Assembly (NCBI GenBank): GCA_963835375.1
Contig: CAWIGB010000012.1
Location: 372,001-436,000, forward strand
Source: Salinisphaera sp963835375
Lineage (GTDB): Bacteria; Pseudomonadota; Gammaproteobacteria; Nevskiales; Salinisphaeraceae
DNA length: 64,000 nucleotides
Direction: 5' to 3'
Both the position numbers and the translations under genes were made by a program. Under the pieces are notes generated by a model. The model was not told the origin of the DNA. It saw nothing but the letters and a program-made list of their open reading frames with translations, and did not search any database. Numbering within the stretch: position 1 is the first letter of the stretch; the number at the start of each line of letters is the position of its first letter. Positions 30,998 through 42,010 of this stretch are shown one piece after another.

Positions 30998-32213
30998 ATG
31001 GCTGTCAATCTTCGCGAGCCCGGGGCGCTGGCCCCGATTGCCGGCGCCCGCTGGGCGAGTGTGGATGCCGCGATCAAGAAGCCCGGCGGTGATGACATGG
31101 CTCTGCTCGTGCTCGACGAGGGTGCGACCGTGGCCGGCGTGTTCACCCGTAACGTGTTTGCTGCCGCCCCGGTGGTACTGGCCCGTCGGCACATGGCCGC
31201 GGCCTGCGCCGCGCGCCCTGTTGATCAACAGCGGCAACGCGAATGCCGGTACCGGCAGGCGAGGGCGAAGCCGATGCGCTCGTCTGCTGTCGGACGGGTG
31301 GCGGATTCGCTGGGCGTGGCAGCCGAGCAGGTGCTGCCGTTCTCGACCGGCGTGATCGGGCAGATGCTGCCGATGTCGCGCATCGAGCCGGCGATTCCAC
31401 GCCTCGCAGAGGCACCGGCCGAAGACGGCTGGCTGGCGGCCGCGCGCGCGATCATGACCACCGATACGGTGCCCAAGGGCTTCAGCCGGCGTGTCGAGCT
31501 TGACGAAGGCACTGTCACCCTGACCGGGATCTCCAAGGGGTCCGGGATGATACGGCCGGATATGGCCACCATGCTGGCGTTCATCGCCACCGACGCGACC
31601 GTGCCCGCTGCCGATCTCGATGCCGCCCTGCGCGAAGCCGTGAATGCGTCGTTCAACAGCATCACGGTCGACGGCGATACCTCCACCAACGATGCCGCCA
31701 TGTTATGTGCGACCGGCGCCGGTATGGCGGTCGATCGACGACAAGCCCGGGTGGGCCGCCTTCGTCGGCGCACTGCGTGAACTCATGGCGGATCTAGCTT
31801 GTGCCATCGTGCGCGACGCCGAGGGCGCCACGCGCTTCATCACGCTTTCGGTTGATGGGGCGACCAGCGTGGACGAAGCGCGCGCCGTGGCATTCACCGT
31901 GGCCCATTCGCCGTTGTTCAAGACGGCCGCGTTCGCCGGTGACCCCAACTGGGGCCGTATCCTGGCGGCCGTGGGGCGGGCGCCGGTGGCCGATCTGACC
32001 ATCGACGGTGTCGATATCGCGCTGGACGACGTGGCCATTGTAGCCGGAGGCCAGCCGCGCGCCGATTACCGCGAGGCAGAAGCGGCCGAGGTGATGAGCC
32101 GGGCCGAGTTCACGGTGCATATCGGGCTTGGGCGCGGCGATGCCGGGGCTACGGTCTGGACCTCTGATCTGTCGTACGATTACGTCCGCATCAACGCCGA
32201 GTATCGAAGCTGA
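30998..32213 (+). CDS. argJ: Glutamate N-acetyltransferase / ornithine acetyltransferase ArgJ, frameshifts
   Basis: ArgJ recycles the acetyl group in arginine synthesis. The precursor cleaves itself before the Thr of MATML, visible in KGSGMIRPDMATMLAFIATD. Other blocks are AGVFTRNVFAAAPV, LLINSGNANAGTG and PNWGRILAAVGRA. Breaks lie near 31208, 31265 and 31733. Corrected length is about 405 residues. The secA-argJ-mutT order is common in related genomes. Whether it is bifunctional cannot be told from sequence. Confidence 0.93.
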
Positions 32214-32214
32214 G

Positions 32215-33186
32215 ATGACATCCGAGGCAAGCGATATGCTGGATATCGCGGTCGGCGTGCTGGTCGACGTACAAGGCCGGCTACTGATCGCACAACGCCG
32301 GCCCGACACCCCCGGCGCCGGCTACTGGGAATTCCCCGGCGGTAAGCGCGAAGAGGGCGAGGCACTGTTCGACTGTCTGAACCGGGAACTGGCGGAAGAG
32401 ATCGGCGTGACCGATCTGCGTGGCGAGCCGCTCATCCGCTTTGCCCATGACCGTGGCCCGCGGCCGGTCCGATTGCACGTCTGGCGGATCGATGGCTGGA
32501 CCGGCGAGCCGGGCGGGCGCGAGGGCCAGATCGTGCGTTGGGTGACGCGGGACGCGCTCGACGATGTCCAGCTGCTGCCGGCGACCGATGTCATCCTGGC
32601 CGCGCTGGCCCTGCCGCGGCGCTACCTGATCACGCCGCGTCTGACCGAGGCCGATCGCAACGACTGGTTCGACGCGCTTGAACAAGCGCTCCAGCGGGGA
32701 GCGCGGCTGCTGCGCCTGCGCGATCCGGATTTGTCGGATGCCCGCTATGCGCGGCTGGCCGAGTCCGTGATCGAACGGGCCCATCGCCATGGCGCGGCGG
32801 TACTGCTCGATCGCGATGCCGACATGGTGAAGGCACTGGGTGCGGACGGGCTGCACTGGCGGGCAACGCGTATTGCAGCTACCCGGCGCCGACCGCTGGC
32901 GCGAGGTCTCTGGTTCGCAGCCTCGGCGCACGATACGGCCGAGCTCGATGCCGCGATTGCCGCCGGTGCGGATTTTGCCACGATCTCGCCGGTGGCGGTG
33001 ACCACGACACACCCCAAGTCCGGCCCGCTGGGCTGGCCGGGGTTCGAAAGCCGGCGCGAAGATCGTGCGCTGCCGGTTTATGCATTGGGTGGTCTCGAGA
33101 TCGCCGACGAAGCCGATGCACTGGCACACAACGCCCAAGGCATCGCAGCCATCCGTGGCCTGTGGCCCGGGGCCGCCGACGCCTGA
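32215..33186 (+). CDS. mutT: MutT Nudix hydrolase fused to a ThiE-like domain
   Basis: Intact, 323 residues, starting two bases after argJ. Residues ~10-130 form a Nudix domain with the full box GKREEGEALFDCLNRE followed by LAEEIGV; it should hydrolyse 8-oxo-dGTP. From ~140 a TIM-barrel of the thiamine-phosphate synthase superfamily follows (ATISPVAVTTTHP, VYALGGL). Such fusions are known in Pseudomonas and relatives. The role of the second domain is not established. Confidence 0.92.
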   Translation: MTSEASDMLDIAVGVLVDVQGRLLIAQRRPDTPGAGYWEFPGGKREEGEALFDCLNRELAEEIGVTDLRGEPLIRFAHDRGPRPVRLHVWRIDGWTGEPGGREGQIVRWVTRDALDDVQLLPATDVILAALALPRRYLITPRLTEADRNDWFDALEQALQRGARLLRLRDPDLSDARYARLAESVIERAHRHGAAVLLDRDADMVKALGADGLHWRATRIAATRRRPLARGLWFAASAHDTAELDAAIAAGADFATISPVAVTTTHPKSGPLGWPGFESRREDRALPVYALGGLEIADEADALAHNAQGIAAIRGLWPGAADA

Positions 33187-33371
33187 ACCGCACCGCCCGA
33201 CGCTGCCTTCGGGGCGCACAGCGCGAATCAAGGTTCTTGTGACTCGAACGGTTGCAGCTCGAATCGTCTCTGGTGGCGTTGCTCAAGCGGCGCTGCGCCC
33301 CCAATCAGCGCCGGCCTGGCGCAGACACGGGGATGCGTATGGAGCCTCAAACGTCTTACTGGAATATAGGC

Positions 33372-33587
33372 CTAATGCGTCGGCTCGTCATCGCCATAGC
33401 CGGCCGGCGGTATCGAGCTGGTGTCGGCCGAACCGTCCGGGTCGGGGATCCGATTGGACTCGTCCAGCCAGTCGCCCAGATCGATGAGCTTGCAGCGACG
33501 CGAACAGAACGGCCGGTAACTGTTGTTCGGCGTCATGTCGACCGGTTCGCCGCACTGCGGGCAGGGAACGTGTTGTTTCGAATTCAT
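33372..33587 (-). CDS. yacG: DNA gyrase inhibitor YacG
   Basis: 71 residues. Cys9, Cys12, Cys28 and Cys32 (CPQCG and FCSRRCK) form the zinc site, followed by IDLGDWL and a disordered acidic tail, the YacG pattern. It binds GyrB. It is last of the minus-strand run coaE-zapD-yacG, facing mutT. The 185 bases between the convergent genes show no gene or clear terminator. Confidence 0.95.
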   Translation of the reverse strand: MNSKQHVPCPQCGEPVDMTPNNSYRPFCSRRCKLIDLGDWLDESNRIPDPDGSADTSSIPPAGYGDDEPTH

Positions 33588-33670
33588 GGCGGCAAAGCAT
33601 AACGAAGGAATTCAGGGTGCTGAAAGCCGGAAACCGGAAGGTTCAGGGGCGATAGCCTGGAGCCGACAAA

Positions 33671-34442
33671 CTAGAACCGACAACAGGCCATGCGAAAGAC
33701 AATGCTGTTTTCGGTCTGGCGCAGATGCATCTGGCTGTCCTGGTAGCGCATGAAACGTACGGTGGCGCGATGCCGTCCGCCGCTGATTTCGGGAAATACG
33801 CTGGGGTCGTCCAGCAATACCCGGATCATCTGCGTACCGGGGGTGGTGTTATGTACGAGCACGCCGCGCTCGGCTGATTTCGGAGCTCGGCTCCGCGCTG
33901 TCGCGCAGCAGTCGCAACAGGATTTGCACGCCACGCTCGACCGGCTCCACTCGACGGAACCAGCGCGCGATATCAGCCTCGACGGCGGGTTCATCCTGTG
34001 CCAGCCAGTGATGATAGCCCGGCAGATCGAAACTGCAGGTGCCGCCCGGGATCGCATGGCGATTGTTGAGACTGTTGAGCAGTTCGTTGTCGCGCAGCTC
34101 ATAGGAAGCGAACTGCGGCGGAATCTGCGCCATTTCGCTGGCGACGGCGCCCAGTTCCGACAGAATATCGGTGAGCGCGCGCTGGTCGATGTCTTCGCGC
34201 TCGCTCAGCGGCGAAAGACTGGTACGCCGGAGTTCGAGTTCCTTGCTGACCTGACCGCGGATGTCATGACGTGACATCACGTTCAGGATATCCAGCAGGG
34301 CATCCATGGTCGCGCGCCGGCCCCACGGGCTGGCATCCGCGCGATGATGGTGCAGACGGGCGGTCAGATGCTCGACGCGCAGGAACGTGCGTATCCGTTC
34401 ATTGAGCGGCTGTTCGTAACAGAGCACACCGTCATCGGCCAC
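33671..34442 (-). CDS. zapD: Z-ring-associated protein ZapD, one frameshift
   Basis: ZapD bundles FtsZ filaments. CYEQPLNERIRTFLRVEHL at the N-terminus is the family hallmark, and HHWLAQDEPAVEADIARWF and FPEISGGRHRATVRFM appear later. GTG 34442 is chosen because GGAGG stands seven bases before it. The frame changes near 33875, after which the C-terminal half reads to TAG at 33671-33673. About 256 residues. Confidence 0.9.
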
Positions 34443-34541
34443 GCTGGCCTCCCGTGTCCAAACCCCGGGATAGTCTATGCCGCCGGATCCGTGGGTCCAA
34501 GCGGCGTCCGGCATCGAGATGGGCGGGATCGATCGCGTGTG

Positions 34542-35186
34542 CTATCCCGGCAGGTGAAGCGGGGGCAGATCGGTGATCTCGCCCCGAGCCAGGCGCTGGT
34601 AGCCGGCATGCAGGGCCGCTGCCAGATCCGCAATGTCCTTGCGCGGCCCGGTGTTGATGAGCACGTCGTCGGCTTGTTCCAGGCGCTCCGCACGTGATTC
34701 CTGGGCCGCGATCATCTTCCGCGCCAGGCTGTCGTCGATCTCGTCGCGCCCCATCAGACGTTCCAGCTGAACATGTTCCGGTGCATCGATGACCAGTACG
34801 CGGTCGACCAGGTCGATCATGCTGGACTTCACCAGCAACGGGACCACGAGAATGCAGTAGTCCGAGTCGACCGTATCGCGTTGCCGTGCCAGCTCGCTGC
34901 GAATGCGCGGGATGGGTGATGGCTTCGAGATCGCCGCGCGCACCGTCGTCATCGAACACGATACGGCGCAGGGCATGACGTTTCAGACGCCCTTCTTCAT
35001 CCACGATATCCGCGCCGAAGCGAGGCGATGATCTCCTCGAGCGCGGGTTGGCCGGGTTCGACGATCTCGCGAGCCACCGTGTCGGCATCGATGATGGCCA
35101 CCCCAAGGCGCTCGAAGGCCGAGGCGACCACCGATTTACCACTGGCAATGCCGCCAGTCAGTCCAATGGTCAGTTTTCTGACTCAT
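34542..35186 (-). CDS. coaE: Dephospho-CoA kinase, three or more frameshifts
   Basis: CoaE performs the last step of coenzyme A synthesis. From ATG 35186, after a slip within the first codons, it reads LTIGLTGGIASGKSVVASAF with the ATP P-loop. VDEEGRLKRHALRRIVF and RDEIDDSLARKMIAAQ follow in two other frames, with breaks near 35180, 35025 and 34910. Corrected length is ~214 residues. It sits between pilD and zapD as in other gammaproteobacteria. Confidence 0.9.
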
Positions 35187-35280
35187 GCTCGGCCTCCACG
35201 GTCATTTCGAAACGATTTGCGGCCGGCGGCCGCGCTGTCATCAATCTGTCGTGGGTGACCGTTAGCGTCGAGCACAGGCA

Positions 35281-36156
35281 CTAGCGCAATCCCGAAAGCG
35301 TCAAGTAGGCGTGCAGGATTGTATCGCCTGCGACCATTGCCAGCCAGCCGCCGAACGCGAGCCACGGTCCGAAAGGCATGGCGGCGCCGCGTGAAAGCCG
35401 GCCCGAGGCGATCAGCGCGCCGCCGACGACCGCACCGCCGACCGAGGCGGCAAGCACGGCGATCGGAAGTTGCGCCCAGCCCAGCCATGCGCCGAGCGCG
35501 GCAGCGAGCTTGAAGTCGCCGTGACCCATGCCGATCTTGCCGGTGGCCAGGCGAAAACCCTGAAACACCGCCCACAGCACGCCGTATCCGGCCGCGGCGC
35601 CGGCGATGGCCTCGGCAGGCGAGGGCGTGTTCGGGCCGAGATGCCACAGACTGACGATCAGGCCAGCCCACAACAGCGGCAGGGTCAGGGCGTCGGGAAG
35701 CAGCTGGGTCCGGAAATCGATTGCCGCCATCGCCAGCAGGACCCACGACACGCCGACCATGCAGATTCCCCAGGCGGTGGCACCGAATCGGGCCACGGCG
35801 ATGACCGCCAGTATCGCGGCGGCGATCTCGATCGCCGGATACTGAATCGATATGCGCGCGCCGCAGGAAGCGCAACGCCCACGCAGCAGAAGATAGCCGA
35901 TCACCGGCAGGTTGTGCCAGGCCTTGATCGGTGTCTTGCAGTGCGGGCAGTGGGAGCCGGGGGCGGCCAGGTCGAAGCGGGTGGTGGTGGCGTCGTCGGT
36001 CGGCAATTCGAGAATATCCGCAGCCTCGCGCCGCCAGCGCGCTTCCATCATGGCGGGCAGGCGCAGGATCACGACGTTGAGGAAGCTGCCGACGATCAGG
36101 CCGACGACGACGGCTGCAACATAAACGAAAACAGGCGGCAGACCGGTCGACCCCAT
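35281..36156 (-). CDS. pilD: Type IV prepilin peptidase / N-methylase PilD
   Basis: Intact, 291 residues, polytopic. Cysteine pairs CPHCK and CASCG form the N-terminal zinc domain. The catalytic aspartates are in AIDFRTQLLPD and GMGHGDFKL. PilD cleaves and methylates prepilins and type II pseudopilins. It overlaps pilC by the ATGA-type junction at 36156. Confidence 0.96.
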   Translation of the reverse strand: MGSTGLPPVFVYVAAVVVGLIVGSFLNVVILRLPAMMEARWRREAADILELPTDDATTTRFDLAAPGSHCPHCKTPIKAWHNLPVIGYLLLRGRCASCGARISIQYPAIEIAAAILAVIAVARFGATAWGICMVGVSWVLLAMAAIDFRTQLLPDALTLPLLWAGLIVSLWHLGPNTPSPAEAIAGAAAGYGVLWAVFQGFRLATGKIGMGHGDFKLAAALGAWLGWAQLPIAVLAASVGGAVVGGALIASGRLSRGAAMPFGPWLAFGGWLAMVAGDTILHAYLTLSGLR

Positions 36157-37382
36157 CAGACCACCGAACCGAGTTTGAAGATCGGCAGGTACATGGCGAT
36201 CACGAGCCCGCCCACCAGCACGCCGATGACCGCCATGATCATCGGCTCGAGCAGCGAAGACAGGCCGTCGACCTGCGCATCGACCTCGGACTCGTAGAAA
36301 TCGGCCACGCGGCCGCACATCGCATCCAGAGCGCCGGCCTCCTCGCCGATCTTGATCATCTGATGGGCCATGCTCGGGAATCGCCCGGTGTTGGCCATGG
36401 CCAGCTCCAGACGCTGTCCGGATTCGACCTGCCCGCGCATCTGGTGGATGGCCTCCTCGAAGGCCACGTTGCCGGCCGCTCGGGCAACCGAGTCCAGCGC
36501 CTCGACCAACGGCACGCCGGCCGCGAACATGGTGGCCAGCGTGCGTGAGAAACGCGCCACGGCTGCGTTGTCGACGATCGAGCCGACCACGGGGACGCGC
36601 AGCAGAATGCGATCGAGCGCACGGCGAAACCGTCTGGATCGTCTTCGCGCCACCACGAAACCGTAGCCGGCGCCGATCACGATGCCAAGAATCAGCCACC
36701 ACCAGTGCTGCACGGTTTCCGACAGCCCGATCACCATGAGCGTGAACGCGGGCAGATCGGCACCGAAACCGCGGAACAGCGACTGGAACTGCGGCACCAC
36801 GAAATACAGCAGGATGCCCATGACGATGATGGCCACGATGATCACCGCGGTCGGATAGAACAGCGCCTTGCGCACCTTGGTCTTGATCGCCTCGGTCTTT
36901 TCCTTGTATGTCGCGATCTTGTCGAGCAGGGCTTCGAGGGTGCCGGAGCGCTCGCCGGCGGCGACCAGATTCACGAACAGTTCGTCGAAATGACGCGGAT
37001 GGCGGGCCAGGGCCTCGGCCAGCGGCAAGCCCGATTCGATATCGTCCCGGATCATGTGAACCAGCTCGGCGAGGCTCGGGTTCGAGGCGCCCTTGGCGAC
37101 GATGTCCAGCGACTGCACCAGCGGCACGCCGGCCCCCAGCATGGTCGCGAGCTGACGCGAGAGAATCGCGATGTCGCCGGCTTTGATCTTCTTCTTGCGC
37201 TTGCCGCCGATGCCGAACAGCTTCGTCTGCTTGCGCACGCGCAGCGGATTGATGTTTTGGCGCCGTAACGTGGCCCGTACCATCGCCTCGTTCGGGCCTT
37301 CGGTCTGCCCCTTGACCCGAGTGCCACTGCGATCGGTGCCGATCCAGAAGAACGTATGGTTTTCGGTGCGTGTTTCTGCCAT
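36156..37382 (-). CDS. pilC: Type IV pilus inner-membrane platform protein PilC
   Basis: Intact, 408 residues. It has two repeated T2SF domains (LSRQLATMLGAGVPLVQSLD and FSRTLATMFAAGVPLVEALD), each followed by a membrane segment, and a last segment near the C-terminus. It is the platform on which the PilB and PilT motors act. The usual partner pilB is not adjacent; pilR lies upstream, 30 bases away. Confidence 0.96.
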   Translation of the reverse strand: MAETRTENHTFFWIGTDRSGTRVKGQTEGPNEAMVRATLRRQNINPLRVRKQTKLFGIGGKRKKKIKAGDIAILSRQLATMLGAGVPLVQSLDIVAKGASNPSLAELVHMIRDDIESGLPLAEALARHPRHFDELFVNLVAAGERSGTLEALLDKIATYKEKTEAIKTKVRKALFYPTAVIIVAIIVMGILLYFVVPQFQSLFRGFGADLPAFTLMVIGLSETVQHWWWLILGIVIGAGYGFVVARRRSRRFRRALDRILLRVPVVGSIVDNAAVARFSRTLATMFAAGVPLVEALDSVARAAGNVAFEEAIHQMRGQVESGQRLELAMANTGRFPSMAHQMIKIGEEAGALDAMCGRVADFYESEVDAQVDGLSSLLEPMIMAVIGVLVGGLVIAMYLPIFKLGSVV

Positions 37383-37412
37383 GAGATCTCGTTGCGGCGC
37401 GGTGCGGCCGGC

Positions 37413-38792
37413 CTATTCCATGCCCAGCTTGGCCAGACGATAGCGCAGGGCCCGGAACGTGATGCCGAGCCGCTGCGCAGCCTTGGTCTTGTTATATCGG
37501 CAGGCTTCCAGCGCGCTTTGAATACGCTCGCGTTCCAGCGCCTCGAGCTGGCTTTCGAGGTCGGTGGATTCACCGAGCAGGGCGTCGGACGGATTCGAAG
37601 CCACTGCATCGGCGAGCGGGGAATACAATCGCAGGTATTCGCGTTCGATCACCGGCGATTCGGCCAGTGTCACCGCGCGCTCCAGGATGTTCTCCAACTC
37701 CCGAATGTTGCCGGGGAAGTTGTAGCTCATCAGTGCGGCGAGCGCGTCCTCGGTCAACACGGGGGCGCGCTCGAGCCGCATCTTGCGGGTCAGCCCGGCC
37801 AGAATGCGGTCGGACAGCGCCGGAATGTCGTCCGTGCGTTCGCGCAGCGGCGGCACCTTCACCTCGATCACGTTGAGGCGGTAGTACAGATCCTCGCGGA
37901 AACGGCCGCGCGCGACCTCGATCGACAGATCACGATGACTGGCGCTGACGACGCGCACATCGACCGCGGTCTCCATGGTCGCGCCAACCGGCCGGATCGA
38001 GCGTTCCTGGATCGCGCGCAGCAGCTTGACCTGCATCGACATGGGCAGATCGGCGATCTCGTCGAGAAACAGCGTACCCCCGTCCGCCCGCGCGAACAGA
38101 CCGGGGGTATCCCGCGTGGCGCCGGTGAACGCGCCGCGCAGATAGCCGAAGAATTCCGATTCCATCAGCTCGGCTGGAATCGCGCCACAGTTCACCGGCA
38201 CGAACGCACCGTTCACGCGCGGGCCTTCGGCGTGGATCATGCGCGCCACCAGTTCCTTGCCGGTGCCCGATTCGCCGGTGATATAGACCGGCGCCTGACT
38301 GCGGGCCAGCTTGGCGATGGTTTCGCGTAACCGGGCCATGGCCGGGGTCTGGCCGACCAGTCGGGGCGAGACATCCAGCGACGGGTGGGGCGGGGCGTCG
38401 TGATCGAGCCCGGCGAGCTTGAGCGCCTGGGCGATCAACGCCCGGAGCCCGGCGACGTCGATCGGTTTGGAGACGAAATCGAAGGCGCCGGCCTTGAGAC
38501 TCGCCACCGCGGCCTCGGCGCTGCCGTAGGCGGTGATCACCGCCACCGGGCACGCCGGGGCGCGATCGCTGATGTGTCGGACCAGTTCGATGCCTTCGCC
38601 GTCGGGCAGGCGCATGTCGGTCAGGCACAGATCGAAATGCTGGCCGTCGAATGTACGTCGAGCCGCGGCGATATTGGCGACAGCCACGGTCTCGATGCCC
38701 ATGCGGCCGAGCGTGATCTCCAGCAACTCGCGGATGTCGGCCTCGTCATCGACGATCAGAGCGCGTGCGGTGTTCTGGACGGCGGCGTTCAT
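37413..38792 (-). CDS. pilR: Sigma-54-dependent response regulator PilR
   Basis: Intact, 459 residues. The receiver has phospho-acceptor Asp59 (LCLTDMRLPDG). The AAA+ domain has Walker A GESGTGKELVARM, the sigma-54 contact loop GAFTGA and Walker B GGTLFLDEIADLP. The C-terminal helix-turn-helix (NKTKAAQRLGITFRALRYRL) binds enhancers. In Pseudomonas PilR activates pilA. It overlaps pilS by four bases. Confidence 0.95.
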   Translation of the reverse strand: MNAAVQNTARALIVDDEADIRELLEITLGRMGIETVAVANIAAARRTFDGQHFDLCLTDMRLPDGEGIELVRHISDRAPACPVAVITAYGSAEAAVASLKAGAFDFVSKPIDVAGLRALIAQALKLAGLDHDAPPHPSLDVSPRLVGQTPAMARLRETIAKLARSQAPVYITGESGTGKELVARMIHAEGPRVNGAFVPVNCGAIPAELMESEFFGYLRGAFTGATRDTPGLFARADGGTLFLDEIADLPMSMQVKLLRAIQERSIRPVGATMETAVDVRVVSASHRDLSIEVARGRFREDLYYRLNVIEVKVPPLRERTDDIPALSDRILAGLTRKMRLERAPVLTEDALAALMSYNFPGNIRELENILERAVTLAESPVIEREYLRLYSPLADAVASNPSDALLGESTDLESQLEALERERIQSALEACRYNKTKAAQRLGITFRALRYRLAKLGME

Positions 38793-40390
38793 GAGTTCGG
38801 GCCTTCATCGGTCGTGCGGGGCAACAATATACGAAAGCAGGCGCCGCGCGCGTGGTTCATTGGAATGAGACGGGCACCGTTGGCCTCGCAGAGTTCGCGT
38901 GCAATATGCAGCCCGAGGCCGGTGCCGTCGGCTGCCGTGGTGAAGAACGGTTCCAGGATTCGATCGAGCAGGTCGGCGGCGATCCCGGGCCCGTCGTCGA
39001 CGATATCCAGCGCCAGATTGCGGTTGGCGTCGACACGAGCATGCAGCTCGATCCGGGGCGCGCGCTCGCCTCTCGCATGGCGGTTGCAGTTGTCCCAGAG
39101 ATTGAACAGGACCTGGCGCAGCTGACCCGGGTCGAAGCGCACTCGGTTGGGCGGCCAGTCGCCCAGCTGTTGAAACCGCGGCGGGTCCGCCCGCGTCTCG
39201 CGATAGTCGGTGACCATCTCGGTGACCGAAGAGGCCAATTCCAGAATACGGGGCTGCTGTGCCGAGCGCCGGGCGAGGCCCAGTACATCCGAGATGATCC
39301 GGTCGATGCGCTGGCAATGACGATGGATCATCGCCAGCAGGCGGGTATCGTCCGCGGTCAGCTGCGGCGATTCGGCCAAGAGCTGCTCGGCGTGGCTTAT
39401 CGCGCCGAGCGGGTTGCGGATCTCGTGGGCGATGCTCGCCGTGAGCCGACCGAGCGACATCAGCTTCATCTGCTGAGCCTGTTCGCTGGCGCGTCGTGCA
39501 TCGTCGAGAAATATCAGGGTCGGGGTCCGGTCGCCGCCCAGCGCCGCGAACTGCGGCTGGAGCGGGCGCCCGGCGACCTCGATCAGCGGGGGTGTCGTCG
39601 GGTGGCTGCGCCAGTCGGCGAGCGTCCCCGTCAATGCCGGCGGCAGGTCGGTGAGCGTCTGCGGTGGTGAAGCGGGGTCGGTGTAGCCGAGCAGTTCCAG
39701 CGCGGCGTGATTGAGAATCTGGATCCGATCGCTGGTATCGACGACGATGGCGCCGGTCTGCATGCGATCGATGATGCGTCGGTTGAGCTCGGCCAGATCG
39801 CGCGCCTGGCTGGCATGGCTGGCGGCTGACGCATCGCTCACGCGGATACGACGGGCCAGGCCGTAGGCCACGAAGACGGTGGCGAAATACAACGCCCCGA
39901 GAATGCCGGACTGGACGAAATCGGTATGCGCATCGGTGAGCTGCCAGTGGCGCAGAATCTCCTGACCGATCAGGCCCAGGGCGGCGAGCGCGGTCAGCAG
40001 ACCGGATAGTCGGGCCGGTAACAGAATGCCGGCGGCAGCCAGTGGGGCCAGCAGCAGCATGGCGAGCCCGCCGGAGGCGCCATTGCCGGCGAAGCTCGCC
40101 AGCACGATCATCACCACGTCCACCAGAATCTGGGCGAACACGTGTACGGACAGCCGGGGCCGCCGCACCAGCGCGGCCCCCGCCAGGCACGCCGCCAGTG
40201 CCAGATAGACCAGACAGACGGCACGGAACAGGGCCGGAAAGTCGGGCGCGAACAGTCCGTGGCCGTCGCCTGCACTCAGGGTGGCGACCAGGCCGAAGGC
40301 GATCGCCGCACGGTAGAGCGACAGGGTGAGCGCAGCCCGCCAGGTCGCGCCCGTATGCACGACATGGGCGCGTCGCGCGTCGCGATTCAT
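38789..40390 (-). CDS. pilS: Sensor histidine kinase PilS
   Basis: Intact, 533 residues. About six hydrophobic segments fill residues ~20-190, followed by a PAS-like region (AIVVDTSDRIQILNHAALEL). The kinase core has H-box SIAHEIRNPLGA, an N-box (LWDNCNRHA) and G-boxes DDGPGIAADLL and GTGLGLHIA. Partner of PilR, probably sensing pilin in the membrane. Confidence 0.94.
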   Translation of the reverse strand: MNRDARRAHVVHTGATWRAALTLSLYRAAIAFGLVATLSAGDGHGLFAPDFPALFRAVCLVYLALAACLAGAALVRRPRLSVHVFAQILVDVVMIVLASFAGNGASGGLAMLLLAPLAAAGILLPARLSGLLTALAALGLIGQEILRHWQLTDAHTDFVQSGILGALYFATVFVAYGLARRIRVSDASAASHASQARDLAELNRRIIDRMQTGAIVVDTSDRIQILNHAALELLGYTDPASPPQTLTDLPPALTGTLADWRSHPTTPPLIEVAGRPLQPQFAALGGDRTPTLIFLDDARRASEQAQQMKLMSLGRLTASIAHEIRNPLGAISHAEQLLAESPQLTADDTRLLAMIHRHCQRIDRIISDVLGLARRSAQQPRILELASSVTEMVTDYRETRADPPRFQQLGDWPPNRVRFDPGQLRQVLFNLWDNCNRHARGERAPRIELHARVDANRNLALDIVDDGPGIAADLLDRILEPFFTTAADGTGLGLHIARELCEANGARLIPMNHARGACFRILLPRTTDEGPNS

Positions 40391-40602
40391 GCGGTTTCGT
40401 CGTGGCTCTGGCAGCAATAGCCCTGGGCGTCGTGGCGGGCCAGACGGCGGTCGAGATAGGCGCCGCAGACATGGCAGCGGACCGTGGGCGTGAACCGGTT
40501 CTGTACGTCCTTCTTGTCGTCGACCGGGCGTCGCGGCAGGGTGCGCCGCAGCACGAGCCAGACGGCGCCGATGGCGCAGAGAATCAGAATCAGGCGGGCC
40601 AT
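40387..40602 (-). CDS. PP0621-family small membrane protein
   Basis: 71 residues. One N-terminal membrane helix (RLILILCAIGAVWLVL) is followed by a basic linker and a CHVCG ... CCQSH zinc-ribbon-like end. The family (PP0621/DUF2782-like, often beside pilS) has no known function. The start at ATG 40602 gives the usual length; the stop overlaps the pilS ATG. Confidence 0.75.
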   Translation of the reverse strand: MARLILILCAIGAVWLVLRRTLPRRPVDDKKDVQNRFTPTVRCHVCGAYLDRRLARHDAQGYCCQSHDETA

Positions 40603-40796
40603 GACCGTATCGTTGTTGTACTCCCCGACTCCAAAGCATACCCAAGCCGCGCGCCGGCCACGAGTGCTTGATCCGGCTTTGCGCAGTGATGAGGCCACTT
40701 GCTGCGGCCGGCCCAAGTTGTGATCAGTGCCGCAAGACGCGACAATGCGCGCCGCTTTCTTTCGTTTTTCAGTTTGTTTACAACCGAGGCGATCCC

Positions 40797-41960
<1,164 letters not shown>

Positions 41961-42010
41961 CCCGCGGCGCCCGCTTCGATCGTCCAAGGATTTCAGAAAC
42001 AGGATTTGTC

